Positions 8,899 through 17,191 of a stretch of DNA of 64,000 nucleotides are shown piece after piece. The notes beneath the pieces were generated by a model. It had not been told where the DNA came from. It searched no databases and saw only the letters and a list, made by a program, of their open reading frames with translations. How positions within the stretch are numbered: position 1 is the stretch's first letter; every line of letters starts with the position of its first letter. This stretch comes from Phycisphaeraceae bacterium. GTDB lineage: Bacteria; Planctomycetota; Phycisphaerae; Phycisphaerales; UBA1924. The position numbers were made by a program, and so were the translations under genes. The stretch spans positions 3,699,649-3,763,648 of the forward strand of contig CP075368.1 of NCBI GenBank assembly GCA_019454185.1, read 5' to 3'.

Positions 8899-9320
8899 TT
8901 GGACCTCCGGCCCTTGAATCCACGGGGTTCAGACCCGCGTTGTCATCTGCGCACTGTCACGTGTGGACCTTTGTCCGATTTACCGACCCGACCTTTCACC
9001 TGCCGCGGCTGAACCCTATGCCATGTCCCTTCGATTGCACGCCGTGCTCCATCGCGGCATACCGGCTCGCCCGGGCTTTGGTGCAATGGGGTTTCGTTGC
9101 TGCGACATGCTTGGAGATTGGAGCACGAGCGGCTCGCACCCGCCGCGTGTTTGCCGCTGGTGGGCTCGGCTCTTCGTGTCTGGCCGATGGAGGCGAGGCC
9201 GGGATAGATGGGTCTGCGGCGCACTAGCTGACAGAACATGAACAAACTCTCTTCATCGAGGGGGGCCCCATTTGTTTGGGCCTCCCTCCTTCATTTTTAT
9301 GCACTGGAGAGAGGTAGGGC
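8899..9320. other. Intergenic region ending in an orphan terminator; possible small RNA
   Basis: No open frame here has recognisable protein character. Complementary segments exist (ATTGCAC near 9035 with GTGCAAT near 9081; GTGCTCC with GGAGCAC), and a strong plus-strand terminator lies at 9258-9299 with no plus-strand gene before it. A structured non-coding transcript is possible. I could not match it to tmRNA, SRP RNA or RNase P RNA. Confidence 0.35.
9258..9299 (+). terminator. Rho-independent terminator
   Basis: GAGGGGGGCCC (9258-9268) pairs with GGGCCTCCCTC (9278-9288) with one mismatch. It is followed by CTTCATTTTTAT. The T-run lies on the plus-strand side only. Confidence 0.6.
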
Positions 9321-9367
9321 TTGACAGTTGATTGAACAATCAGTCAAATATTGAACGTTCAATCAAC
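9321..9367 (+). promoter_or_regulatory. Promoter and operator of the TetR gene
   Basis: A consensus -35 TTGACA (9321-9326) is followed after 17 bases by TCAAAT (9344-9349). An 11-bp inverted repeat GTTGATTGAAC (9327-9337) / GTTCAATCAAC (9357-9367) covers the promoter. A perfect 12-bp palindrome TTGAACGTTCAA lies at 9351-9362. This arrangement fits autorepression by the TetR protein encoded 44 bases downstream. Confidence 0.75.
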
Positions 9368-9410
9368 TGGTCAGTGGGTTCGTGGGAGGGCGTTGAGAGG
9401 AAGGTTTCGC

Positions 9411-10079
9411 ATGGCACCGGCAGAAACACGCCGCAGGATTCTGGAGGTGGCGTTCCGGCTCTTTCACGAGCAGGGGTATCACGCGACGGGGATCGCGACG
9501 ATCCTGCGCGAGGCGAATGTGAATAGCGGGTCGCTTTACCACTACTTCGCGAGCAAGGAGGATTTGCTGGTGGGGGTCTTGGAGTTTGCGCTGGAAGAGT
9601 TGGATCCGCAGGTGATGGCGCGGGTGCGGGCGCGGACGAGCGATCCGATTGAGCGGATCTTTGCGCTGTTGGAGCAGTATCGCGCGATGATGGTGTTTCT
9701 CGGGTGTCGGATGGGATGCCCGATGGGAAACCTTGCGCTCGAGGTGGCGGATGACCACCCTGAGGCGAGGCGGTTGATCCATCAGAACTTCGTGAACTGG
9801 ACGCGGCACATCAAGGGGTGGCTTGATGAGGCGGGGGATCGGCTGCCGTCGACGCTTGATCGCGAGCAGCTCGCGAACTTCGTGCTGACGGTGATGGAGG
9901 GGGGCATCATGCAGGCGCGGGCGTCGGGGACCCTCGCGCCGTATGACGACTCGGTGGCGCAGTTCAGGAACTACTTCGACTCGCTGCTGACGCTGGCGGA
10001 CCTGGAGCACGGGCGGCCGGTGGGGACGAACAGGGTGCCGGTGGAAATGGCACATGGCACATTGCCAGATGGCACATGA
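9411..10079 (+). CDS. TetR/AcrR-family transcriptional regulator
   Basis: A 222-residue protein. The ATG at 9411 is chosen because GAGGAAGG lies just upstream and the TetR domain begins at once (APAETRRRILEVAFRLFHEQ). The helix-turn-helix follows (TGIATILREANVNSGSLYHYFASKEDLL). The C-terminal half is the ligand-binding dimerisation domain, with an unusual Cys pair in FLGCRMGCPMGN resembling the YcfQ/ComR-like or AcuR-like C-terminal family. It probably represses its own promoter (palindrome at 9327-9367). The divergent MacAB-type operon is 510 bases away, and TetR proteins often control such pumps, so it is a candidate target. The last 15 residues run into repeat DNA and may be a recent extension. 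Confidence 0.9.
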   Translation: MAPAETRRRILEVAFRLFHEQGYHATGIATILREANVNSGSLYHYFASKEDLLVGVLEFALEELDPQVMARVRARTSDPIERIFALLEQYRAMMVFLGCRMGCPMGNLALEVADDHPEARRLIHQNFVNWTRHIKGWLDEAGDRLPSTLDREQLANFVLTVMEGGIMQARASGTLAPYDDSVAQFRNYFDSLLTLADLEHGRPVGTNRVPVEMAHGTLPDGT

Positions 10080-10489
10080 AGAGAAGAGGACTCACCACGG
10101 AAAGCGGTGCCACCAAAGGCAGAATGCAAGAGGACTCACCACAGAGGCACAGAGGACACAGAGAAGAGACAGAAGGGTGGAGGAGAGGTTGGACGCGGAG
10201 GGCTTGCGGTGGTGAAGGCGGAAAGAGAGAAGAGCCGTGATCTTGAGCGAGGGTTGTGGCACGGGTGACAGGGACACCGCTCTGGAGAGCGGTGCCACCA
10301 AAGGCAGAATGCAAGAGGATTCACCACAGAGGCACAGTGGACACAGAAAAGAGACAGAAGGGTGGAGGAGAGGTTGGACGCGGAGGGCCGCGGAGGGCTT
10401 GCGGTGGTGAAGGCAGAAAGTGAGAAAGGCGCTGACCTCGAAGCCAGGTCAGTGGCACGGGTATTTGGGTCAATCTCTTGGGAGGTCTC
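10080..10489. repeat. Composite repeat array upstream of the DUF1761 gene
   Basis: Two tandem composite units start near 10095 and 10264. Each contains the hairpin or half-hairpin ending GAGCGGTGCCACCAAAGG, then a CACCACAGAGGCACAG-type stretch, then GGTGGAGGAGAGGTTGGACG. A CTGACCT...AGGTCAG hairpin lies at 10432-10452, followed by TGGCACGGGT. No gene is convincing here. Confidence 0.8.
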
Positions 10490-10912
10490 ATGAACATCGA
10501 CTTGGGTTCGATCAATTGGCTGGCGGTGGGGGTGGCGGCGTTCGCGACGTTCATGCTCGGGGGCGTCTGGTACACGGCGCTCTTTGGGAAGGTGTGGCAG
10601 CGGCTGAACGGGTACTCGGATGAGAAATTGGTTGAGATGCGCAGGCATCGACCGCCGCCCGTGTTCTTCGGGACGATGATCGCGTGCTATGTGGTGGTGT
10701 CGTTGTTGATGGCGATGATGGTGGGTGCGTTCGGGATCACACACTATCTGACGGGTGCGGCGTTCGGGCTGTTTGTCTTCGGCGTGGCGGCGGCGGTGCA
10801 GGTGACGGGTCAGATCGCGAGCGACAAGCCGATGAAGGCACTGCTGATCGATCTGGCGTATCAGGGGATTTACATGCCGCTGACGGGGGCGATTCTGGCG
10901 TCGTGGCGGTGA
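10490..10912 (+). CDS. DUF1761 family small membrane protein
   Basis: A 140-residue protein. The ATG at 10490 has GGGAGGT six bases upstream; an in-frame TTG at 10478 is less likely. Four hydrophobic segments are visible (about 10-30, 55-78, 84-105 and 118-136). The WLAVGVAAFATFMLGGVWYT opening with the WYTALFGKVW continuation is characteristic of DUF1761, an uncharacterised membrane family of about 130-150 residues. No function is known. It stands alone, with repeat arrays on both sides. Confidence 0.85.
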   Translation: MNIDLGSINWLAVGVAAFATFMLGGVWYTALFGKVWQRLNGYSDEKLVEMRRHRPPPVFFGTMIACYVVVSLLMAMMVGAFGITHYLTGAAFGLFVFGVAAAVQVTGQIASDKPMKALLIDLAYQGIYMPLTGAILASWR

Positions 10913-11285
10913 AGGCAGAAGAGAAGAAGGACTCACCACAGAGGCACAGAGGACACAGAGAAGAGAAGATGGGTTGTAGAAGAGTCTCAACGCGGCAGCG
11001 GGGGAATGGTCAGATGGCAGATGAAGAGAGGGGCGGTTGCGGAGTCACAAAGTCACGGAGAAGAGCGCTCACCTTGAGCGAGGCCAGTGGCACGGGTGAC
11101 AGGAACACCGCTCTGGAGAGCGGTGCCACCAAAGGCAGAAAGCAAGAAGACTCATCGCAGAGCCACAGAGGACACAGAGAAGAGAAGATGGGTTGGAGAA
11201 GAGTTTCAACGCGGAGGGCCGCGGAGTGATGACTGTGGTGAAGGCAGAAAGCGAGTCGGATGAAACATGAATCGGAGACGCACAG
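10913..11285. repeat. Composite repeat array downstream of the DUF1761 gene
   Basis: CACCACAGAGGCACAGAGG-type stretches begin near 10929 and 11149. The CACCGCTC-TGGA-GAGCGGTG hairpin is at 11106-11133, and a degraded CCTTGAGCGAGGCCAGTGGC element precedes it. The same units flank the DUF1761 gene upstream. No gene is seen. Confidence 0.8.
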
Positions 11286-11468
11286 ATGCCGGCACCCGTG
11301 GTTCACTGTGAGATCGGTGTGAAGGACATCACGGAGGCGAAGGAGTTCTGCGGTCAGCGGTTCGGGTGGGAGTTTCAGGAGTACGGGCCGGCGGCGATGG
11401 TGCTGTTCGCGGTTTCGGCGGTGGTTGAGGGGCGTGCGGCGATGGTTGCGGCGGGTTCCAAGGAGTGA
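11286..11468 (+). pseudogene. Truncated glyoxalase/VOC-superfamily fragment
   Basis: A 60-residue frame. Residues 1-38 match the start of a VOC (glyoxalase/bleomycin resistance) domain: PVVHCEIGVKDITEAKEFCG followed by QRFGWEFQEYGPAAMV. A complete single-module VOC protein is about 115-130 residues, so most of the domain, including the second half of the metal site, is missing. After AAMV the sequence no longer resembles the family, suggesting a deletion or frameshift. It stops three bases before the next gene, so it may survive only as a leader for that gene. Confidence 0.6.
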
Positions 11469-11471
11469 GCC

Positions 11472-12596
11472 ATGAATCGTTCTGTGTGCGCGGCGGCGGT
11501 TCTTTCTCTGATGTCGTTCGGCGCGTGGCCTGGCATGATGTCGGCGCGCGCGCAGGATGGGGCACAGGAGGGAGGAGTGGTTGCGGCGGCATCGATCGGT
11601 GGGCGGACACTGACACACTCAGCGATCATCCACATGCCGGCGGATGAGTTGTTCGCGCACTTCACGACGGCGGAGGGGATTGTGAAGGCGTGGAGCGTGG
11701 CGAAGGCGAGGGTGGACTTTCGCGTGGGCGGGCAGATTCGCACGGCGTATGCCGCGGACGCGGATCTGGATGCGCCGACGTCGATCGTGAACACGATTCT
11801 GGCATTTGAACCGGGTCGGATGGTGACGATCAAGGCGACGGCTCCGGCGGGTGCGCCGGAGTGGTTGCAGTTGGTGTGCCGCGAGGCGTTCAGCGTGATC
11901 ACGTTCGAGCCGGTCTCGCCGCGGGCGACGCGGCTGACGATCACGGGCGTTGGGTATGGCGAGGGGGAGATGTGGGACCAGGCGTACACGTTCTTTGACA
12001 AGGGGAACCAGTGGACGCTGGATCAGATGAAGCGGAAGCTGGGGCCGGGGGATGAGGATGGCGCGGCGGCAGCGATGAATCTGTTACGCACATTCGAGGG
12101 TGATTGGGTCTTTGAGACGACGGGGCCGGATGGGAAGGTGTTTCTGGGGCACACGAGGTTCTATGGGCTGGTGGATGGGAGCTGGGTGGGCGCGGATGGG
12201 TGGCTGGGTGGTGAGGAGGGGATGTCGCCTCACGCGCACTGGGTGGCGGGTGTGAATCCGGCGACGGGGATGGTGGAGTACGCGAACTACTTTGAGAAGG
12301 GGCACATCGGAACGGGGCATATTTCGATCGTCGCGCCGAACACGCTGGGGTTTGAGATGGTGGTGCACACGGCGGGCGGGGCTCGGGAGGTAGAGGCGGG
12401 GGAGGGTGTCGCGTCGGCACCGGCTTCGCCTCAGAAGATGTATGTTGAGTTTGAGAAGAAGTCGGATGATGCGTTTGTGTCGCGGATGTACATGGGGATC
12501 GATCGGCGGACGGAGGGGGCGAAGCCGATGATGGAGTTGCCGTATACGCGGGTGGCGTCGGTGCCGGAGAGGTACCTGAAGATGAAGGGCGAGTAG
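11472..12596 (+). CDS. Secreted SRPBCC/AHSA1-domain protein with a DUF1579-like second half
   Basis: A 374-residue protein. An N-terminal signal peptide ends near ARAQ (residue 27). Residues about 45-190 resemble an AHSA1/SRPBCC domain (TLTHSAIIHMPADELFAHFT, then RMVTIKATAPAGAPEW). The second half (MNLLRTFEGDWVFETTGPDG onward) resembles the calycin-like fold of small DUF1579-type proteins. SRPBCC folds bind hydrophobic ligands in a deep cavity; an exported version is unusual. The start codon lies three bases after the VOC fragment stop, suggesting they once formed a unit. The ligand is unknown. Confidence 0.75.
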   Translation: MNRSVCAAAVLSLMSFGAWPGMMSARAQDGAQEGGVVAAASIGGRTLTHSAIIHMPADELFAHFTTAEGIVKAWSVAKARVDFRVGGQIRTAYAADADLDAPTSIVNTILAFEPGRMVTIKATAPAGAPEWLQLVCREAFSVITFEPVSPRATRLTITGVGYGEGEMWDQAYTFFDKGNQWTLDQMKRKLGPGDEDGAAAAMNLLRTFEGDWVFETTGPDGKVFLGHTRFYGLVDGSWVGADGWLGGEEGMSPHAHWVAGVNPATGMVEYANYFEKGHIGTGHISIVAPNTLGFEMVVHTAGGAREVEAGEGVASAPASPQKMYVEFEKKSDDAFVSRMYMGIDRRTEGAKPMMELPYTRVASVPERYLKMKGE

Positions 12597-13087
12597 GGGA
12601 TGTCAATGGTTGATGCCGCACTAGCGCCGGTGGTGGCAAGGGCGGTGGGGTGGTTTGTGGAGCACTTTGCGCGTGAGTGAGGCACTCCGTTGGATTGATA
12701 TCGGAGAGGGAGCCGCAGCGTGAACAGGCCGGATGTATCTGCTGGCTTTGGAGGGAAGTGAGAGCCGGGGCCTTCGGCCCGCTGAGAGTTCGCGATCACC
12801 TTGAGGGTGATCGCGAGGTGTAGGAGATTGGAGTTCGCCCGTCGAGTGAATCGCCGGGCGGGGTAGAGAGAGTCGGGGCCTTCGGCCCGCTCCACCAAGG
12901 AAGCGCCCTTCGGGCGTGCTTTCCGTGGGTTACGCTCGGCTTCGCCTCGCTCACCCACGGCTCTCAACCGCTAGGCCTGCGGCCTGAAGGAATCGGCGTC
13001 GGAAACTCGAGATGATCGAAGGGCACTGACCTTGGCCGAGACGGTCAAGGTCAGTGGAAGGTGCGGTAGCGGGAGCTTTTGAGTGAC
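12597..13087. repeat. Intergenic palindromic repeat cluster (491 bases)
   Basis: This gap contains GGGGCCTTCGGCCCGCT near 12770 and again near 12877, TTCGCGATCACC..GGGTGATCGCGA near 12788, and a Gly-rich GC hairpin near 12935-12960. At 13024-13056 is a perfect 11-bp stem, CACTGACCTTG / CAAGGTCAGTG. The order of the first elements repeats that at 4.66-4.83 kb. No gene is seen. Confidence 0.8.
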
Positions 13088-14719
13088 TCACCCCATCCGG
13101 ACCGACGCGACGGTGACGTCGTCGGCGAGGGATGCGCCGGCGGCGAAGGAGACGACGGAGGAGAAGAGGGACTCGACATCACGCGAGGGGCCATCGGTCT
13201 CGGCGAGTGCGGCGACGATGCGGTCGAGGCCGAACTGTTCGCCCTGCGGGTCGGTCTGTTCGAAGACGCCGTCGCTGTAGAGGATGAGGCGCGAGCCGGG
13301 GGGGAGTTCGAGGACTTCGTTCTCGTAGACGGCTTCTTCGTCGATGCCCAGGAGCATGCCGCCCTTGGCCTCGACGGAGCAGGGGGGGCCGTCGGAGGGG
13401 CGGACGAGCCAATGGCCGTGTCCGGCATCGACGAAGGTGACGGTGCCGGCTTTGGCATCGATGACGCCGACCCAGAGGGAGATGAAGCGGCCCTCGCCGG
13501 AGCGTGCGGCGATGTGCGGATTGGTGAGGCGCACGGCCATGGCGGGGTCGCCGGTCTGCTGGAGCGCGAGGCGGAGGTGGGTCTGCGCAGAGGTCATGAG
13601 GATCGCAGCGCCGACGCCTTTGCCGGAGACATCGCCGAGGAAGACACCGACGCGTCCATCCTTGAGCGGCACGACGTCGTAGAGATCGCCTGCGACGTAG
13701 CGGCCGGGACGCATGACGACGGCGTAGGAGACATCGCCGATGGTGCCGGAGGAGGGCGGCATCAGGAGTTGCTGGGCCTTGCGTGCGGCGTTGAGGTCGG
13801 ACTCCAGCGTCTGTTGGCGCTTTTCGAGGTCGAGGCGCTTGAGATTGGAGAGGGCGAGCCCCGTGAGACGCGCGACGGCTTGGGCGAAGGCGGCGGCATC
13901 GGAGGAGACGCCCTGTTCCTGGCGGCGGGCGTCGAGGTAGAGGTATGCGGCGACGGTGGGGCCGACGAGGACGGGGGCGCAGAGGGCCGAGTGGATGCCC
14001 AGGTCCATGATGCTCTGGCCGTAGTTGGCGACGGACTCGCCGGAGAGACGGACGATCTGTCCGGCGGCGGCGGCGCGGATGAGGGACTGGCTGAACATCA
14101 TGGCGCCGGCGGTGTCGCCGCCTGAGATGTGGGCGATGACTTCGACTTCGTCTGAGGGCATCTGCCGGATCATGGCGGCGCGGCCGAAGCCGGTGCCCCG
14201 CGTGACGACGTCGATGACGGTGCGGGCGAGGGATTTTTCGTCCTGCGCGGTGTTGATGGAGGCGGCACACTCGATCAAGAGTTCGAGGCGTTGCTGCGCG
14301 AGGGAGCGGAGTTCCTGCTGTGGGACCGCCTGCACGCGCATGGAGGTGGAGGCGATGTCGTTGGTGGTGTGGATGCCGGTGCTGAGGGGCTCGCCCATGC
14401 GGACGCGGAAGGTCCAGGGGCCGAGGCGGAGGAGGTCGCCCTCCTGCACGCTGGTTGGTTGCTCGGCGACGAGGGCGATGCCGTTCAGGTAGGTGCCGTG
14501 GCGGCTGGAGAGATCGGTGATGAGCCAGGTGCCGGCGCGGACGCTGAGGAGGCAGTGGCGTCGCGAGATGGTCTGGTCTGTCAGTTGCACGTCGGACTGC
14601 GACGAGCGGCCGAGGACGGTGGCGCGATCGATGGGCGCGACGATAGTCGGTGCCTGGGGGCCGGCGAGCGGCTCGAGGCGGAGCGGGGGGAGGAACGAAT
14701 TCTGCGAGTGGTCGGCCAT
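13088..14719 (-). CDS. FHA-GAF-PP2C (SpoIIE/RsbU-type) protein phosphatase
   Basis: A 543-residue protein from ATG at 14719. The FHA domain (about 20-110) holds the phosphothreonine-binding residues GRSS (37-40), SRRH (52-55) and NG (79-80). A GAF domain follows (about 140-300), then a linker helix and a PP2C/SpoIIE phosphatase domain (about 320-540) with metal-binding motifs AGDLYDV, GDVSGKG and SDGVFE. Such proteins dephosphorylate Ser/Thr, often on anti-anti-sigma factors. The FHA domain suggests recruitment by threonine phosphorylation, fitting the three Ser/Thr kinases elsewhere in the window. No STAS protein is encoded nearby, so the substrate is unknown. Confidence 0.92.
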   Translation of the reverse strand: MADHSQNSFLPPLRLEPLAGPQAPTIVAPIDRATVLGRSSQSDVQLTDQTISRRHCLLSVRAGTWLITDLSSRHGTYLNGIALVAEQPTSVQEGDLLRLGPWTFRVRMGEPLSTGIHTTNDIASTSMRVQAVPQQELRSLAQQRLELLIECAASINTAQDEKSLARTVIDVVTRGTGFGRAAMIRQMPSDEVEVIAHISGGDTAGAMMFSQSLIRAAAAGQIVRLSGESVANYGQSIMDLGIHSALCAPVLVGPTVAAYLYLDARRQEQGVSSDAAAFAQAVARLTGLALSNLKRLDLEKRQQTLESDLNAARKAQQLLMPPSSGTIGDVSYAVVMRPGRYVAGDLYDVVPLKDGRVGVFLGDVSGKGVGAAILMTSAQTHLRLALQQTGDPAMAVRLTNPHIAARSGEGRFISLWVGVIDAKAGTVTFVDAGHGHWLVRPSDGPPCSVEAKGGMLLGIDEEAVYENEVLELPPGSRLILYSDGVFEQTDPQGEQFGLDRIVAALAETDGPSRDVESLFSSVVSFAAGASLADDVTVASVRMG

Positions 14720-14824
14720 GAGGACGGAGGGAGGGGTGCACCAGCGCGGTCCATCCCTCGCCGGGAAGGGCCGCGCTGGGACAAGGATAGTGCAATCGCC
14801 CTCCGCGTGCGCGGCGCCGGCGGA

Positions 14825-15205
14825 TCAGACGATGCCGTCGAAGTGGTGGACTTTGTAGCGGTTGTCGGTCGGGTCGTGCTGCACGCCGTAGCGGAACCTC
14901 GCGGGGCCGCGTTTCTTGGCCTTGGATCGGTCCGAACTCTCCATGTACATGTAGTGGTCGGAGGTGTCGAAGATGCCGGCGGCGTTATTGGCGTATGTGC
15001 CGTCGCGGTTGCGTCCGAAGACCTCGCCCCAGAGGAGTTTCATGTACTCGCCGTCGATGTAGACCATCGTGCTGACGCCGACGTCGCGTTGATGGGCCTT
15101 CACGTTGGCGCGTTTGGATGCGCCGGCGCCCGACGACTCGTGGACGTAGACGTGGTCCTTGATGAACTTGTCCGTGCAGAACTGGCGGAGTGTTGCCGGC
15201 TTCAT
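14825..15205 (-). CDS. Unknown 126-residue protein
   Basis: No family recognised. It reads MKPATLRQFCTDKFIKDHVY, then a Lys/Arg-rich middle (GASKRANVKAH) and an aromatic-rich C-terminal half with FDTSDHYMYMESSDRSK. There is no signal peptide or membrane segment, so it is probably cytoplasmic. A good ribosome-binding site (GGGAGGTC) precedes the ATG at 15205. It lies between a lipoprotein gene and the PP2C gene on the same strand. Confidence 0.65.
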   Translation of the reverse strand: MKPATLRQFCTDKFIKDHVYVHESSGAGASKRANVKAHQRDVGVSTMVYIDGEYMKLLWGEVFGRNRDGTYANNAAGIFDTSDHYMYMESSDRSKAKKRGPARFRYGVQHDPTDNRYKVHHFDGIV

Positions 15206-15250
15206 GCTGACCTCCCGTTGTGGCTCGGCTGCGCGACGGATGATCGCGGA

Positions 15251-15781
15251 TCACTGCTTCCTGGTCATGACGAACTCGATCGAGCCCTTCTCTTCGGACC
15301 CGACGTATGAGGTCCACCTGGCGATGAGAGTCTCGGGGTCGCGGCGCGTGAGCGTGAGCCCGCCCATGTAGTACTGCTCGGCGGAGGTCAGGTTCGTCAC
15401 GCTGTCCGGTTCGAAGGTGATCACGGCCGGATCGCTGCCGGCCTTGGCGCGCATCCTGGGTTGGTTGCCGACGGCGCAGTAGTGGGTGACGACGAGGGTC
15501 GGGCCGTCCATGTGGTAGACGTTGGTCATCTCGTGGGGCTGTCCGGGGAACATGACCTCGCGGACGACGGAGCCGCTGGAGGAGACGGTGAAGACGGAGG
15601 CGGTGATGGTCTGGCCCTTGTCGTCGACCATGGTCCAGGTCCCTTCGAGGGACTTGACGGTGTCGAGGAGGGCGGCGCGCTGGGCGTCGGTGGCGGGCTT
15701 GACGACCTGGTGCGAGCGGGACGCGCAGGACGCGAGGGCGAGCACGGGAACCAGGACGAGTGCGGCGCGGGTGCGGTTCAT
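15251..15781 (-). CDS. DUF1579-like lipoprotein
   Basis: A 176-residue protein. The N-terminus has a signal sequence with lipobox LALASC (Cys at 19), so it is probably membrane-anchored. The body starts with LKDTVK-type helix then SLEGTWTMVDDKGQTITASV, a calycin/lipocalin-like opening, and carries YYMGGLTLTRRDPETLIARW near the end. This matches the general pattern of small uncharacterised extracytoplasmic lipocalin-like proteins. Function is unknown. Confidence 0.7.
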   Translation of the reverse strand: MNRTRAALVLVPVLALASCASRSHQVVKPATDAQRAALLDTVKSLEGTWTMVDDKGQTITASVFTVSSSGSVVREVMFPGQPHEMTNVYHMDGPTLVVTHYCAVGNQPRMRAKAGSDPAVITFEPDSVTNLTSAEQYYMGGLTLTRRDPETLIARWTSYVGSEEKGSIEFVMTRKQ

Positions 15782-15868
15782 GATCGAGGCCTCCGGAGTG
15801 GATTACAGGATACTGGAATGGAGGTATGGGCGGGAGGTGTGTGGGGGCGGGGTGCCGGATTGGGGCTG

Positions 15869-16984
15869 TCAGGCGGGGTCGCACTCGTTGATGCGGTCGA
15901 TGAGCTTTCGGACGAGGCCGAAGTTGTGGCGGGTGTGGACGAAGCAGAGGCGCGGGAGGTCGCGGTGGTCCTCCTCCTGGTCGAGGGCGGCGCGCTGCTC
16001 GATGGTGCCGGACTTGATGAGCTTGGCGAACTCGGTGCTGAGGCGTGCGACGTCGGCGTCCTTGAGACGCCGGTGGAGGCGGATGACGAGGGTGTCCCTG
16101 ACGTAGCGGGAGGAGTGGTAGTTGCGGTAGAAGCGGAGGATGTGGTCGACGGCTTCCTGCGGGTCCTTGGCGAGGTAGTAGAGGTTCTCGTCCTCGGGGC
16201 TGATGAGCTTCTTCGGGATGAGGGTCTCGCGGACGAAGCGGAGGAAGGAGGGCCAGTAGTCGTTGCCCGCGCCCTCGACGAGGACGATGGGGATCATGGA
16301 GGCCTTGCCGGTCTGGACGAGGGTGAGGGTCTCGTAGGCCTCGTCCATCGTGCCGAACCCGCCGGGGAAGCAGGCGACGGCCTCGGCCTGCGAGAGGAAC
16401 ATGAGCTTGCGTGTGAAGAAGTAGCGGAAGTGGATGAGTTTCTCATCGCCGGCGATGACGGTGTTGGCTGTGGTCTCGAAGGGGAGGCGGATGGCGACGC
16501 CGAAGGAGGCCTCGCGCCCGGGGCCCTCGTGGCCGGCTTTCATGATGCCGTCGCCCGCGCCGGTGATCGCCATCCATCCCGCCTCGGCCATGAGTTTGCC
16601 GAAGTCGCGTGCGGCGGCGTAATCCGGGTGGTCCGGGGGCGTTCGGGCGGAGCCGAAGATGGTGACCTTGTGCGGTGCGGCGTACTGCGCGAAGATGCGA
16701 TAGGCGTAGCGGAGTTCCTTGAGCGCGGCGGTCATGAGCTTGAGTTCGCCCGTGTCGCGCTTGTCTGGGATGAGCTTCAAGCCGGTGGTGAGGAGGTCCT
16801 TGACGAGGCGGCCGTTCATGGTCGCGGGGTTGCCCCCGACGGCGGCGATCAGATCGTCGAGTTTTGAGGCGATCTCCGGGGAGTCGGCCCGCTTGTGGGC
16901 GGGCTGCTCAGGGAGGAGGCCCTCGCCCGGGGGCGTGGTGGTGAGTGTGGGGTCGAGTTCGACGCGGTTGGGTTCTGATGCCAT
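15869..16984 (-). CDS. LOG-family nucleotide phosphoribohydrolase (lysine decarboxylase-like fold)
   Basis: A 371-residue protein from ATG at 16984. The Rossmann-like core carries TIFGSARTPPDHPDYAAARD, then ITGAGDGIMKAGHEG and the diagnostic PGGFGTMDE. The family (TIGR00730) cleaves nucleoside 5'-monophosphates to base plus ribose phosphate; in plants and some bacteria it activates cytokinins. This protein has an N-terminal extension (about 90 residues) and a long C-terminal part (about 110 residues), which places it in the longer bacterial subgroup often called TIGR00730 Rossman fold proteins. It is divergent from the kinase-WD40 gene at 17192. Confidence 0.88.
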   Translation of the reverse strand: MASEPNRVELDPTLTTTPPGEGLLPEQPAHKRADSPEIASKLDDLIAAVGGNPATMNGRLVKDLLTTGLKLIPDKRDTGELKLMTAALKELRYAYRIFAQYAAPHKVTIFGSARTPPDHPDYAAARDFGKLMAEAGWMAITGAGDGIMKAGHEGPGREASFGVAIRLPFETTANTVIAGDEKLIHFRYFFTRKLMFLSQAEAVACFPGGFGTMDEAYETLTLVQTGKASMIPIVLVEGAGNDYWPSFLRFVRETLIPKKLISPEDENLYYLAKDPQEAVDHILRFYRNYHSSRYVRDTLVIRLHRRLKDADVARLSTEFAKLIKSGTIEQRAALDQEEDHRDLPRLCFVHTRHNFGLVRKLIDRINECDPA

Positions 16985-17191
16985 AAGGCCCCAAGCATAT
17001 CGCGCACGACGCTTGCACTCACGCGGCCCGAACCCGATCATGGGAATTCCAGAGGTCATTCCTGCCGCGCTGCGCGAACTTTCTGTTATGCTCTCGATTG
17101 GTCTCGGACAGGGGGCCGCTGGATGGGTGCGTCCGCACGAGAGTCGAACGCGATTTCTTTTTTCGCGCCGCCGGGCGTCCGGGGTGATTGA

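Noticed and set aside
8943..9245. Protein genes in the 8.9-9.2 kb gap
   Set aside because: Three overlapping frames exist on both strands, all Arg/Cys-rich, none with a fold or homology I recognise.
15461..16867. Long open frame antisense to the LOG gene (468 residues)
   Set aside because: It is Asp/Glu/Gly/Val-rich low-complexity sequence typical of antisense frames in GC-rich genes; the LOG gene on the other strand has clear motifs.
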